Positions 34,653 through 48,937 of a stretch of 64,000 nucleotides of DNA are shown in pieces (position 1 is the stretch's first letter; each line of letters opens with the position of its first letter). The DNA comes from Allolobophora icterica. Lineage: Eukaryota; Annelida; Clitellata; Crassiclitellata; Lumbricidae. The stretch covers positions 14,473,419 to 14,537,418 of the forward strand of contig OY744610.1 of NCBI GenBank assembly GCA_963556255.1, in the 5' to 3' direction. The notes beneath the pieces are model-generated. The model was not told where the DNA came from, did no database searches, and was given only the letters and a program-made list of their open reading frames with translations. The position numbers and the translations under genes are program-made.

Positions 34653-37482
34653 TTAATGCAAAAATAATTTTTTAACAACACGAAACTTTTGTAAAAGAAA
34701 CTTGCGAATGATTTGTTCAAATGGAAGTTTGGGTTTCTGAGTAGCAAATTCAGTCAGTGCTTCTGTATTCGGAAGATTACAGTCGATACAACATCTGAGC
34801 TTCAAATATCTTGCAATAAAATGTCTTCCAAGAAAATAGTGGCATTTAATGGAGAAATGAAAGGGAAGCAAAGACGAAAGATCATTCCTATCAAAACACA
34901 CATTATCGACAAACCAGTCTGCAAATGTTGACTCGTCAGTCACCTCAAATTTTCGCATACGATCATTCAGAGGTGATGAGTAATTAAAGAGTGTGTGAAA
35001 TCCAAGCAAAGACTGCACGTCTCTATCGAAATAAGAGTCAAGCGGTGGCAACAACAAAACATTCACCAATGAAAATTCTTTCAAATCTCTTCGTAGATCA
35101 CGCTCATCGAGAATTCGTTCACATAAATGCAATACCTCGTCGTATTGGCGATATTTGTAAAGGTATAAAGCACGATAGCAGTCGGCTGTGTTGCACTGGA
35201 TGCCAAAGTCTTTGCGAGTCACACTGTAGAATGATTTCATATATTCTAATGCGTATTCAATAAGGAGATCAATAACTCTTTCTTTAATAGGATTCACAAT
35301 AATTGTAGACTCGATTTCTGTCAGAGAACCTGTTCTGCGATAAACCATCTTTTTGGCAGCATTGAAATGAGTAGGCCTACATGAATTCCTCCACATAATA
35401 CGCTTCGGTTTTAATAAAGCCATCAGAAATTCGTCCATAGGAAATACTAAATCAGGCAAATCATGATAATAATACAAATGTGTGGATATTCTTTCGGCAG
35501 ATAATGCAGTTAAATAGTAAGCAAACGCCTTTGGTGAAAGACGCAGATCAAGATAAAGCCTCCTGTTGAAGTAATTAAGATTATTATCGATAATCTTCAT
35601 TTGAAGTACAGACAATCCAACGATACTTGCAACATCGTCAATAAACAACAAACAACCTGCATTCAGTGTTTCATTTTCATTTTCAGATGTCTGATCTACA
35701 AGAACTGCCAAGCAGATGTGTATTGCTTGTTGGTATTCTGATGTGGCAAAGTGGAGAGCAGCCAGATAAGCCAAAGCTGCAGGAGCAATGCCGTTGAATT
35801 TAGAATCGTCATATTCGATAGCTTTTCTAAGAAACTCTTTTGACATGAGAGACAGTAGTTGAAACTCTGAACGGTTATTTGATCCAGTTAAATTTTGCAT
35901 GAAATTCTGAGCACGCAGGAATTGAAACCGACTGCGTTGAGCTGCTTTCACTTTCGGAAAGTTATGATACTCAGACCTAATAATGTTTGAATGCATCACA
36001 ATTGCTTGTAGAAATTCAACAAAGAGACTGCTATCCCATGAAATCTCTCCGTAGCGTAAACCGTATGTAGTATGCAAAATGTGCAGTAGAATGTTATAGT
36101 ACTTGAAACACAAGACCTTTTCTGCTGCTGGAAGATATGCCATTCTACTATGCAATTTCGAATTAAAACTTGCTGCATATTGTGCATATCTTAAGTTCTG
36201 GCAAAATCCTGAACTTAACTCGTATTTAATTACCCGACGACATACCTTGTTAGAATCTGAGAATCTTACAGAAAACCAAAAATCCAAAGATTCTGATTTA
36301 GCTGATTCACGATATTCAAGGAGATACAGCAAATAATCAATGAAATATGCTGTAACTTCTCCTGTGTTCACAAATTTTAATTGTGTCTGAATGGTTGGCA
36401 GTATATAATTTTCTACGAACCAATGACTAAGAATGTCAGAATTTTGGAATTCATTTAATCGTCTTATAGTCTTGCCAAGCACTGTGGAGCTCGATGGGTT
36501 ATAAAAAAGGTTTGCTTCCGGAATAAAATAGTTTGGACAGTATCTCCTTTTCAGCCATTCTGACAGTTTTTTCAGTAACTCACAACAGATCGTAATAACA
36601 GAAGAGGAGTACCACCATTCCGGCGGCATCTTTTCACAAGTCCATAACATCAGCGTCTTTAAATGATACGGACAGAGAGCCTCATCCTCCTTTGGACAAT
36701 CCTTCTGTATCAATTCTGCTTTGCAAAAGAATCTCAACAAATGATAGACAATCTGTTGGAGTTGGGTCCAACTTTGAAGTAAAATTACTTCCGCAAATGA
36801 AAATGACAATCTCCACTGATATTTATCGTCTCTGCAAGAACGATGCTGAATGTAAACAACATGACATCCATTTCGCACAACCTCTGAGATTTTATCAATC
36901 GTCGGCCATCCGTATTTTCTTGATCGAGTAGGCCAATTTTTGGCTTCCCTGGGCCACTGAGGACAAAATAAGCTACCGACAGCATCACTTCCAAAATTAG
37001 AGTCAGAGTCTGTTTGAGATTTAATTGCTGGACCAGTAATGCTTGGCAAAGTGCTTCTACTGAATATTATGACGCATGTGAACAAAATACTTAGTTGCAA
37101 GAAAAGCCATATTAAGTGCCATGTAGGTACCTGGAAAAGCTGTTTGGTTATACTCGTACTTTTTGTTTTTCCAGTTATAGATCATTTGCCCCCAAATTCG
37201 TAATCGAACAAACCCTGGATATGTGTGGTATGTTTCAATCTTGTAGCAATCGATGGTATCTGACAGGCCACTCAGATCACTTGGCAACACTGGAAAGTCG
37301 CCACTGAAGACCAGCTCATCAGCATTGCACACCAAGAAATCATAGTCCGTAACGCATGTATTCAGCGGACGGATGTAAAACTCCGCTTGACTGCCGCACA
37401 GAATCGAATACGTTTTTGGTGTAATCCTAACCAGAACAGTACTGGGTTTCCGGTCTCTTTCTCTCTTCTGTTCGCATTCCAA
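34653..37482 (-). pseudogene. Mab-21/cGAS-like (cGLR) gene, copy C, frameshifted
   Basis: The main frame (34653-37100) and the N-terminal frame (37057-37482) are offset by one base, near 37060-37095. Up to the break the N-terminal part aligns with copy B: CGSQAEFYIRPL with Gly-Ser, then TDYDFL in place of the acidic run. The main part opens at SDAVGSLFCPQWPREA, whose Asp fits the third catalytic site. It has the helical DCPKEDEALCPYHLKTLML and a Trp-Trp pair, and the long extension with TPR-like hairpins (AALAYLAALHFATSEYQQAI; DCYRALYLYKYRQYDEVLHL). The N-terminal frame has no ATG before its upstream stop; the first sense stretch starts with TTG, and the FIV-TCQL block of copies A and B is missing. 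So the 5' end is eroded. B and C are much closer to each other than to A. Confidence 0.8.
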
Positions 37483-37870
37483 ATTCCGCGATGTCGTTCA
37501 GTTCAGGGATAAAGTTCAGTTTTCATAAGCCTTAGAGGACAGCATGTAGTCTGGTTCATTGTTGGATGGGTGATCGTCCATACGGAGTTACACCATTTTG
37601 TATTCTTTCAGCCTTTGTTCTTTCGTGGTCTGTTATTTATTCCACTCGAAGTCACTGCATTGTTCGATTTAAAATGGTATCAAATATTTCTAGTGACGGG
37701 TCGATGTTTGCAATACTATTCATCCGAACCTTCAGACCGAATCCTTTGAAGATATGTGTCAAATTATGTATTGGTTCAGTTGTAATACCTTAAGGCGCTT
37801 AGTCCTTTTCGCCGTCACCACGCGCCATGATATACATGTCGAAATATAATAGGTGATTATATACTAGCCT
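37483..37870. other. No recognised gene; upstream of copy C
   Basis: Unique sequence. I see no promoter motif that convinces me. Confidence 0.35.
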
Positions 37871-37878
37871 GAGGGATT

Positions 37879-38277
37879 CAGGGGCGGCGCTACACCAGGG
37901 CGCGTCAGGGCAAATGCCCTGGTAAAAAGCCTTTGCCCTGGCCGATGACCTGCCAGAATTTTTGCCTTGTCCAAAATTTGTTCGGGCATAATTAATTGTT
38001 ATATCCTGAGATATAAATTCACTTAATTCACTGAAATGTTAAAATTTGCTTTACAAATATAAAAAAACGCTCAGCTTCCGGGGGGCTTCGACCATCTGCT
38101 CTCCTGACTATAGACAACTATGATAGTGCTGGGGGCAATTTATGACAAGCGCGATCTTATGTGGTCACCATTTAAGCTCGCGCTACCGTGCTCTCCATAA
38201 ATCGCCCTCTGCACTGGTTACTTGGATGACTGCCCTGGCTATGCCGTGTTTACAAAAACTGTCTGGCGCCGCCACTG
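37879..38277. mobile_element. hAT-type MITE, 399 bp
   Basis: The ends are CAGGGGCGGCGC and GCGCCGCCACTG, inverted with one or two mismatches. The flanks GAGGGATT and AGGGGATT are similar but not identical, so the 8-bp duplication is only probable. The interior includes the palindrome CAGGGCAAATGCCCTG. Confidence 0.65.
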
Positions 38278-38914
38278 AGGGGATTATGTCCTACCTGGGG
38301 GGGGGGTTCTGACCGGGGGATAATGTCCGGATGGATTATGTCCAGAGAAGATAATGTCCTACAATCATCGACTACAACCTCGACCTTTCGGTAACCCCAC
38401 CCCCGTTTGAATAGGCATCGCACCATCAAAATAGACCACTTAGAACTGTCGGAGTAAAAGCACGAGGCATTTTCTGAATAACAATGTTATGCCTCGATAA
38501 ATGAATGAATAGCGTCGCCTCCTCCTTTAACCAAGCTTGGAAGTGGCACCGCCCAAGTATGGCAATGCGAAGTGTAAACCCAGAGGTTATTCTAACCACA
38601 CGACGCCGATCCGATCTGACAACAAAGTGTACTTATAATAGCTACATGAAATCACAGTTGAATGGAACTCTGCCAATAAAATAATAATAATCGAATGTTT
38701 CTGGGTTAACAAATGATTTCCTAAAATCTGTTTCCATATCGAATAAAGATTCAAGAACATCACTGAACACGAGTATAAGAGTGTAGGCTATCCGTTAACT
38801 TTGCCCTTTCCCATTTTGGTTTGAAACATAAACAATAACTTGCACAGATCGCACTAAAACGGAAGTGGATAATTCCCAACCACTAAAAGGCGTTATTTGA
38901 GGGTCACGATACAC
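38278..38914. other. No recognised gene
   Basis: The first 90 bases (to 38370) have ATTATGTCC repeats with G-runs (GGATTATGTCC, GATAATGTCC) like those of the 56.9 kb foldback. The rest is unique AT-rich sequence. Confidence 0.4.
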
Positions 38915-38986
38915 ACATACATACATACATACATACATACATACATACATACATACATACATACATACATACATACATACATACAT
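38915..38986. repeat. (CATA)n microsatellite, left part
   Basis: About 17 ACAT units. The run continues at 40862 beyond the inserted element, so it was one tract before the insertion. Confidence 0.95.
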
Positions 38987-40861
38987 TAGGGTGGTCCTTA
39001 GCTCCATGTAAAAAATTTGTTGGGGGAATTTTAAACGAGGCACCCTCCAAACTTTTAGTTTTAGGTACAAAAATAATAATACTGAAAAGTTTGTGGATAT
39101 TTTATGAGTTTTAGAGGTTGCTACCGGACATAACATAATTATATCAAATATATTGTAAAAACGCACACAATACATAGAATATTGTATAGGCCTACTATTC
39201 TTATGCACAAATTCAAAACAAATTCTGGTGGGCAGTGGTGGACGGTAGTATTTACTCTTTGGGTCAAGACACACAAGTGAACTTTAAAATGTTTAGTTCC
39301 AGTTACTACTTAATGTATTAATGAATCAGTGTCTTTGTTCCTGTCTGGATATCTGTGACGATATTCCAGAAACTGCTTATGATCCTCATTATTTGTTTGA
39401 AGCTTGTTAAACTCGTCCATGAGTGCCACTCCACGCTCTGCTATGTATTTCACATCTCTTACTGAGGTGGCAGTGGCCTTGGCTAACTTGTAGTTCTCAT
39501 CTTGGCTAACTTGTAGTTCTCATCGTTTGGCCAAGTATCAACATCTTGTTGGATGAAACTTGCTGGAATGCATGTAATGCTGAAGAATCTTCTAGTGTTT
39601 TCCGTGATAAAATTTTCCAGTTGCTTCCAGCTGATCAGAGGTTACCTGGTATTCTCTTTAGTGGATGTTCGATGGCAGTTTTGTCCAGAGGACCAGCCAT
39701 ATGGCGCTTGATAAATCAATGGAGACCCCATCATCAAAGAACGCAAAAGTCTCCAATTCCTCCGACAGATACCAGAAGTGACCCGGAAATGTCTTCATTG
39801 CAACCTCTGCATCTGCACAATTTTTCTCCTTGTTTATCAATCTGTCAATGTCCTTCAAGAGCTCCAGGTCTATTCGAGGAGCCAATGGTGCATGTGATGC
39901 TTGAAACCAGACTTTGACATACGGCATTACTGTGAACAAGCAGATGTCAGCTATCCCCTTTTCTTCTCTTCTTGTCAACTTGAACTGTCTCTTGAACATC
40001 AAAATTTTAAGACTATAAATACTCTTGGCCATCGACTTTGTTCTATGCAGCCCAGCTGGTGCTCTGAATGATATGCCCCTGGAATAAACGCCGCCGAAGA
40101 AAGTGATGGTCAGCTCTAAAAGTTTGTGACAGGAAATTGCTTCTTGTAAAAACTCATCGGATGTCACTGTGTTCTATTTTGATCAGTCTATAAGTCGCCA
40201 GTTTCTCTGGAATCTCTGATAATCATTATGTCTGGACCTTGGGATGGACCAAGAGAACGCATGACCACTGCCTCCAACATTATTTTTAGTATGTGATGGC
40301 GACATGCACGCCACAACATATCCTTGCTCCAACACAATGATTATAACTATAATTTGATTAATAACTACCTACTGCTTGCTTACTTATTGACATCTTTTCC
40401 ATAATGCATTTGGCAACCATTTTGTTTCATATTGGGTTTCTTAAAAAGTATACTGCTTACTTTGTTAGTCAAAGAAAAACACTAAAAGACCACTGAGTTT
40501 GAAAAAAATAAATTATTTATTTCTACGTTTGTTTATCAAATAAATAAATAAATAAACATGAGTACTATTAGGGTATACTAATTGCTAGAAGTCATTTAGT
40601 GTTCAATAATGAATTGCACACACAACTGTATGTCACTTTGCAATTTTCTCACCTGCTAACATCAGTTCAATTAAGAAAATTGCAATGGCTAGTCTAAATG
40701 AATTCCTCGTGGCATAGGCTTATACTTTAGCATCTGGTAGCAACCTCTAAATATTGTCAGATCCTCTTCAATTTTTTTCTGAATTTTTTCTTCATCAGTA
40801 GAAACAAAAGCACAGGGTGCCTCATTGTGAAATCAGACTTTCAAAAATAAGGACCACCCTA
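38987..40861. mobile_element. TAGGGTG-type (hAT-like) element with decayed transposase
   Basis: The termini TAGGGTGGTCCTTA and TAAGGACCACCCTA are exact 14-base inverted repeats. Flanks ACATACAT at 38979-38986 and 40862-40869 are identical, as expected of an 8-bp duplication, though the repeat target makes the length uncertain. A minus-strand transposase relic fills much of the interior. Confidence 0.85.
39264..40167 (-). pseudogene. hAT-like transposase C-terminal relic
   Basis: The frame 39658-40167 contains LLELTITFFGGVYSRGISFR and MAKSIYSLKILMFKRQFKLT, matching LLELTVIFLGGIQPKRIKFR and MARAVYAIKMWLFIEQFPIQ in the element at 45807-48215. The stretch downstream to 39264 holds the broken C-terminus, with relics comparable to GVALMQSFNE and the region after it. 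The catalytic N-terminal half is missing. Confidence 0.7.
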
Positions 40862-40985
40862 ACATACATACATACATACATACATACATACATACATACA
40901 TACATACATACATACATACATACATACATACATACATACATGCATAGCATTGCATACATACAAGCATACATACAAAAGTACACTC
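40862..40985. repeat. (CATA)n microsatellite, right part
   Basis: Continuation of the 38915-38986 tract, with variants after 40940. Confidence 0.9.
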
Positions 40986-41903
40986 ATAGTCATGTGGGCT
41001 GCTTCACCGGCTTTATGCTGACGACGTTCAAGCATATGTCCACTGCCGCGCAGCTAATGCAGTGGCTTCTGTTGGGTTGATGTGCCGCGCTACTGATGCC
41101 TTATCAGATTGGATGGCCTCAAACCAAGTTGCTTCTGAACCCGTCCAAAACTCAATTAATTTGGCTTGGTGGTCGTAGGCAGCTGGAACCCATAGCTGAC
41201 TGAGACCTTTCCCCATATCACTTTCTCTCTTATTGTTTGTGACCTAGGTGTTACGCTGGATCGAGAGCTTAGTTAACTTGGTCTATCGGAACTGTTATTA
41301 TCAGCTTCGGCAGTTGCGTATTGTACTGAGGTCCCTCTCCCATAATGCTGCAGTGATCTTAGTTCATGCATTTGTCACTGGTAGAGTCGACCACTGTTGT
41401 TCGGTCCTTGTTGGTCACTCCAAGGGCCTAATAGGGCGACTTGACCGGGTCCTTCGTTCTGCTGCTAGACTTCTTGGTCGTATTCCAAAATGCTCCCCAG
41501 TCTCTGCCTATATGCCTGACGTCTCGCATTGGCTTCCTGCCTCTGAGCGCACTTCCTACACGATAGCAGCGATAGTTTGGCGGTGTCTTTCCGGTAGCGC
41601 CCCATCCTACCTGTCTGAACTCTGTCGCCCGATTTCTGACTTAGCCTCTCGGAACTTTGCGCTCTGCGACTAATGGGGAGCTATTGGTCCCTTGGGTCTG
41701 CTCCGCAGTCAGGCAATGCCGAGCCTTCTCGATTGTTGGCCCGTCTACCTGGAATGGTCTTCCAATCTCTTTTCGCTGCTTCCAATAATTCACCTGTTTT
41801 CTTACAACTCAAGTCCTATCTGTATAGCCGTGGCTGAGCTGGGAGCGCCTCTGAGTAGGTCTCTTGAAGAAGCACTATGTAAATTTCCAGAATGAATGAA
41901 TGA
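40986..41903 (+). mobile_element. L2/CR1-like LINE 3' part
   Basis: Forward frames begin within the palm (RLYADDVQAYVHC near 41013-41050, with YADD). After a break, 41248-41673 gives ITGR-type C-terminal blocks: FVTGRVDHCCSVLVG, RSAARLLGRIPKCSPV and GSAPSYLSELC. The 3' end has AGAAGCACTATGTAAATT and a GAAT tail at 41890-41903. It lies between two CATA tracts. Confidence 0.8.
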
Positions 41904-42070
41904 ACATACATACATACATACATACATACATACATACATACATACATACATACATACATACATACATACATACATACATACATACATACATACATACATA
42001 CATACATACATACATACATACATACATACATACATACATACATACACACACACATACATACATACATGCA
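41904..42070. repeat. (CATA)n microsatellite
   Basis: About 38 units, ending with CACA and CATG variants. Spurious Cys/Tyr/Val- and His/Thr/Tyr-rich frames occur on both strands. Confidence 0.95.
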
Positions 42071-42855
42071 TGCATGCAGTCATGCATCCATGCATACATA
42101 CAGCATCAACATCTACAACATCGTTGTCATTAGGCTAATAGTCGATTCAAGCTTCGGAGACTGGATATCACCACACGCTTTATCTGCTGCTATAAAAGAA
42201 AAATTTTAACTATCTGCACTCTGCAGTCCTGCCATCTGTGTTTACACCACCTGAATCCGACAGTCACATGCAATGAGCCAGTGTTAGATTCGTAGCTGTC
42301 CATAATTTGCAACATCTCATTACTCCACCTCCACCGTGTGTCATTCTACCATCTGCATTCCTACTATTTTCATCTCTACGGATCAGTCTGTAGTTCTGCA
42401 TAATGTAATTATTATTTTGATAGTGTAAGACTAAATACTGACCTATGAAACCAAATATTTTGAATGAGTCATGAAAATTTCATAGTATAATTTATTTACA
42501 CTACTTCAAAACTCGACAGAAGTGAATACCTGGTGGTGGTAGGTTCGCAGTAACACCCGTTAAAAGAATCGTCCATTCTGAGTAAAACGACGCGAGAAAT
42601 GGCTCTGAGAAAAGTGATTAGCTTCGTGAATGTAGTCTGTGTACAAGATCAGTTATTCAGCTAACGATAATTTATCAGTTGGCCGATGCTCTTTCTATAT
42701 TAGGCTGCGCGTCGTAGCTGGATTGGTTTGCCGGCTTGGAGGCTTAAGAGTTTCCGCCCATAGGTCAAAATGTCAATCCCCGCTGGGGATTTCGTCTAGA
42801 ATCAGAGAAAAGAGAATCAAGAGCAGGCCCGGGGGCCTGCTCTTGAACCATTCAG
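42071..42855. other. No recognised gene
   Basis: Unique sequence. A palindrome near 42822-42848 contains GAGCAGGCCC and GGGCCTGCTC. Confidence 0.4.
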
Positions 42856-43052
42856 GAGTTAGATGACTGTGGAATAACGACAGGAGGAGCTAAAGAACAG
42901 AGAATTTGTGCATATAGGATGGAAGATAGAATGGAATTTAATTGATTGAGTACCACGGTCTAACCTCGTTTCCCTTAAACAGGTCTATTTAATGCAGCGC
43001 GTATAATTTAAGAGATTGATTTTTCTTTGCGTAGTATGGACACTGTAGCCAA
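42856..43052. repeat. 197-bp direct repeat, first copy
   Basis: It is nearly identical to 48375-48571; I see one A/G difference, in CCCTTAAACAGG against CCCTTAAGCAGG. Confidence 0.9.
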
Positions 43053-43123
43053 ATCTAATCTATTTTAATCTAAAATCCCTCCCATCCTTCATACCATAGT
43101 GCGATGCTTGAAAGACTGTATAT

Positions 43124-45213
43124 TAGGGTGGAGTGAAAAAATGAAGTCAACATTTCAGAATCGGCAGGGTGTGCAAAAGTTGTCTACTGTGCCCAGTAGC
43201 CTGCATGTAAAATATTACTGGATTTGGTTAAATTCTTGAGGTGCCCCAAGGCCACACAAAAAACACGAATTGCCGAAATTTTGCATGGATGGCATGAATT
43301 TTTTTTATACTTGCAATGTCATATTTTTTCACTATTGCAATTTTATTTTGGCGATGTCTTTTGTAAATATATTGAAGACTGAAAGGCAGATTGCAAGAAT
43401 GTCAGTCAAACAGCCAAAAACAATAAAAACTAGTAGCTGTCCAGAACTTGGTATTCATTCAGAATTGTCACAAACAGTGCTTCCGACATGTGCTAACATG
43501 ATGGAGTTGTTCCTAATTGTTCTTGATGACCTGAAGCGAGATTAAACAGAAATTGTTTCAGCAGTAGCAGATGCAAACAACTCTGAGTGTTGTGACAAGG
43601 GAATGTGATATATACGATGTTTCTGATCGAAGAGCTGCTAGACTAGTGCATGAAGGTGACACATCGCAGGTCAACGACAGGAGTAAAATTCGCAGAGAAT
43701 GAGAGTCAGAAAATATTTACAAGCAAGTTAGACAAAACTGGAGTGCAAGTGAAAAAATGAAGATGGTATTATCCGAATATGATAACCGAATATGATTACA
43801 GTTGTGTCAGAACCCAATTCGAAATATACATGTCATTTCAGTCCATCAGTTGGAAACCCATAAAGTATATAGCAAGAGGAATATCAGATCTACTCCACCG
43901 AAATGAAATTACAACGAACAGATTGCTTGTTGTTGGGTGCAATGGCACAAATGTGAATACTGGTAACAGAGGAGGTGTTATTCCCATGCTCGAAATTGAG
44001 ATAGGGAGACCACTGCAGTGGCTCGTTTGTTTGTTGCATGCAAACCATCTGCCTTTGAGACATCTCCTACAGAAACTTGATAGTGTCGCACATGGTCCTA
44101 AAACGTTGTCTGGGCCAATTGGTAAAGCAAACCAAGCATGTGAAAACAAATCAATAGTTCCCTTTACAGCAATTGCACTTGACAATTGTCTGTGTGTTGA
44201 TAATGCGATAGTACTGATCAGAAGTATTTGTACAATGGTCCTATTATGTCAATCTATATCTGCTAGGAAATGCCCTGACGAAGTTGCTAATCGAAAACCC
44301 GCTCCAGTAGTTCATTCAAGATGGCTTACAACTGCTAACAGAATTCTACTTGAAATAGCTCTGGTCTATACAAGTCAAGTCACGAAACACGAATATTGCA
44401 TCCGTAATGTATAAAATAGTTAAACTGCAATCGCAGGCTATTAAAAATTTCATGTATAATGACAGTGAAGCTGCAATAACGCGTCAATGCTACATATATT
44501 TTTTTATTTCGTTGGTATTCTTTAACCAAGAAAACACTACTACAGACTTGCCGCCATTTTGTTTTCTGGCAGTGCTACATATGTGTCTTTAGTTCCATTG
44601 CATTTCTTGACTCCGAAAATGTTAAGTTAGACTATATAAAATCATGTTTTCATGATATACATGACTTTACTTATAGCCATTTGAAGATATTGTCCGCCAT
44701 TTTGTCCGCCATTTTGTCCGCCATTTTGTTTTCTGGCAGTGCTACATATGTGTCTTTAGTTCCATCGCATTCCTTGACCCCGAAAATGTTTATTTAGGCT
44801 CTAAAATCATGTTTCCATGATATACACGACTCTACTTATAGCCATTTGAAGGTATTGGCCACCATTTTGGCCGCCATCTTGGTTTTTCCATGTAACCGCT
44901 AAAACTCCAGCTTGCTAACCACGATTTTCGTTTTCAGCAGGGTCAAATTAGTCTAGAAGCACCTATTAGCAAATTGTTACATGATTTGCTTCTAACAAGG
45001 TCATTTTAAAATTCCAAGCCAGGTTTATTATGGAAGATTTCAATTTCTGGGTTATAATGGGATAGGTTTTCGCCGTTGGGGCACCTCAAAACCTAATCCT
45101 AGAGGCAAGATATTTTACACTAGCAGAACTAGTATCTATACACAAGTTTTGCACCCCCTGCCAATTGCAGATTCCTCAAAAAATTTTTTACCTATAGCTT
45201 TCACTCCACCCTA
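43124..45213. mobile_element. TAGGGTG-type (hAT-like) element with decayed transposase
   Basis: Ends are TAGGGTGGAGTGAAA and TTTCACTCCACCCTA, and CTGTATAT is duplicated exactly at 43116-43123 and 45214-45221. A subterminal block (GGCAGGGTGTGCAAAA on the left, and its relative inverted on the right) extends the similarity. The 3' half has two tandem copies of about 175 bp rich in CCGCCATTTTG (44545-44880). Confidence 0.95.
43270..44414 (+). pseudogene. hAT-like transposase relic
   Basis: The frame 43779-44414 carries VVGCNGTNVNTGNRGGVIPM, a counterpart of the acidic strand-and-turn block (D-T-T-A-S-N-T-G) of the copy at 46050-47767, here with Asn for the Asp. LQWLVCLLHANHLPLRHLLQ and VVHSRWLTTANRILLE follow. 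These blocks belong to a family of uncharacterised proteins common in invertebrates. An upstream frame (43270-43545) and the connecting part are broken by stops and shifts. The protein is not functional. Confidence 0.7.
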
Positions 45214-45708
45214 CTGTATATACAAGCTCACTATTATAGTACTAAATGTCCAAGTGGAAATATAGGAAATATTCGATAAAACTGATGGCCGTATGTCTAC
45301 TCCACAGATCCTACTATTTCGAATGTCAGCTGCGTAACTTAATGATAGACTAGGTCGAATAGGTCAACCACTTTTGTTTTTGTAAGCAAGGACATGTCAT
45401 ATGACTTTTGTTTAAAACCATAAACATCGCCAGCTGTGTAAACATTACTGAACCTTTATAGCCAGTGGGATTTTAGATAAACTCCTCAATTCCATCACAT
45501 GCTCCTACCTTCGGATCATTAACCTATCCTTAGCTCCTCTTGTCAATTCCAGTCGTTTACACGCAACTGTTACCTTCTGAAGTAAACAAATAAACCGATA
45601 TTTCTAAAGCCCTAAAATTATTGGCCTACTGGCCGCAGAACCTTGCTGTTAGTCTAAGATAAGATCTATAGAGATCATGTGAGAACATAGGCTGCCCATG
45701 CGGTTTAA

Positions 45709-48215
<2,507 letters not shown>

Positions 48216-48269
<54 letters not shown>
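48216..48269. repeat. (AT)n microsatellite, right part
   Basis: Continuation of 45711-45806. Confidence 0.95.
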
Positions 48270-48272
<3 letters not shown>

Positions 48273-48374
48273 CTACCATGTAACTTTGCTATTGTATAAA
48301 GACTTGACAAGCTGGTCAACATTTTCTGTGTGTATTTGCATGGGCAATATGAGGAGTGACAGAAAGAGGGGCTT

Positions 48375-48571
48375 GAGTTAGATGACTGTGGAATAACGAC
48401 AGGAGGAGCTAAAGAACAGAGAATTTGTGCATATAGGATGGAAGATAGAATGGAATTTAATTGATTGAGTACCACGGTCTAACCTCGTTTCCCTTAAGCA
48501 GGTCTATTTAATGCAGCGCGTATAATTTAAGAGATTGATTTTTCTTTGCGTAGTATGGACACTGTAGCCAA
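48375..48571. repeat. 197-bp direct repeat, second copy
   Basis: Nearly identical to 42856-43052. The two copies flank two TAGGGTG elements. Confidence 0.9.
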
Positions 48572-48660
48572 TAATCATCAGAGGGCTCCACGTGTAACGC
48601 GGGGGCACGAGTTTGAGCCTCCAGTGAGGCCTAGACTCTCTTCAAAACTACAATTACTTT

Positions 48661-48929
48661 CAGGGGCGCCCGCATGCTTAGAAAAATTGGACGCACAACA
48701 AAGAATTTCAATTTAGATAACATCTAAATGCGTAACATGCCGTATTGTCGTTTAACAAAATACTGTTATCTGTGAGCATTTATTTCCGCTCTTGAATGTT
48801 CTGTTTTGCATGTTGTGTAGATGATTCAATTGCTTTCAAAAATATCAATGCGAATCCTATTCCTTGTGCGGATTTTATTTAGTGGGTGGACGCACGTGCG
48901 TCCAGTGCGTCACGCTGCGGGCGCCCCTG
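48661..48929. mobile_element. hAT-type MITE, 269 bp, with perfect 8-bp TSD
   Basis: Ends are CAGGGGCGCCCGC and GCGGGCGCCCCTG, and ATTACTTT is duplicated at 48653-48660 and 48930-48937. A second, partial copy is at 18402-18452. The right part contains the palindrome GGACGCACGTGCGTCC. Confidence 0.9.
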
Positions 48930-48937
48930 ATTACTTT

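Noticed and set aside
37020..37140. A small intron in copy C between CAG/GTACCT and TTCAG
   Set aside because: Removing it would delete residues conserved in copy B and would not restore the frame, so a frameshift is the better reading.
41802..42138. Frames of Tyr-Val-Cys-Met and His-Thr-Tyr-Ile repeats (also at 38795-39274, 40817-41080 and 57129-57766)
   Set aside because: Products of CATA/TGTA microsatellites, not genes.
48375..48571. Long terminal repeats of a retrovirus-like element (197-bp repeats)
   Set aside because: No TG...CA ends, no primer-binding site or gag/pol between them; the interval holds hAT-like elements.
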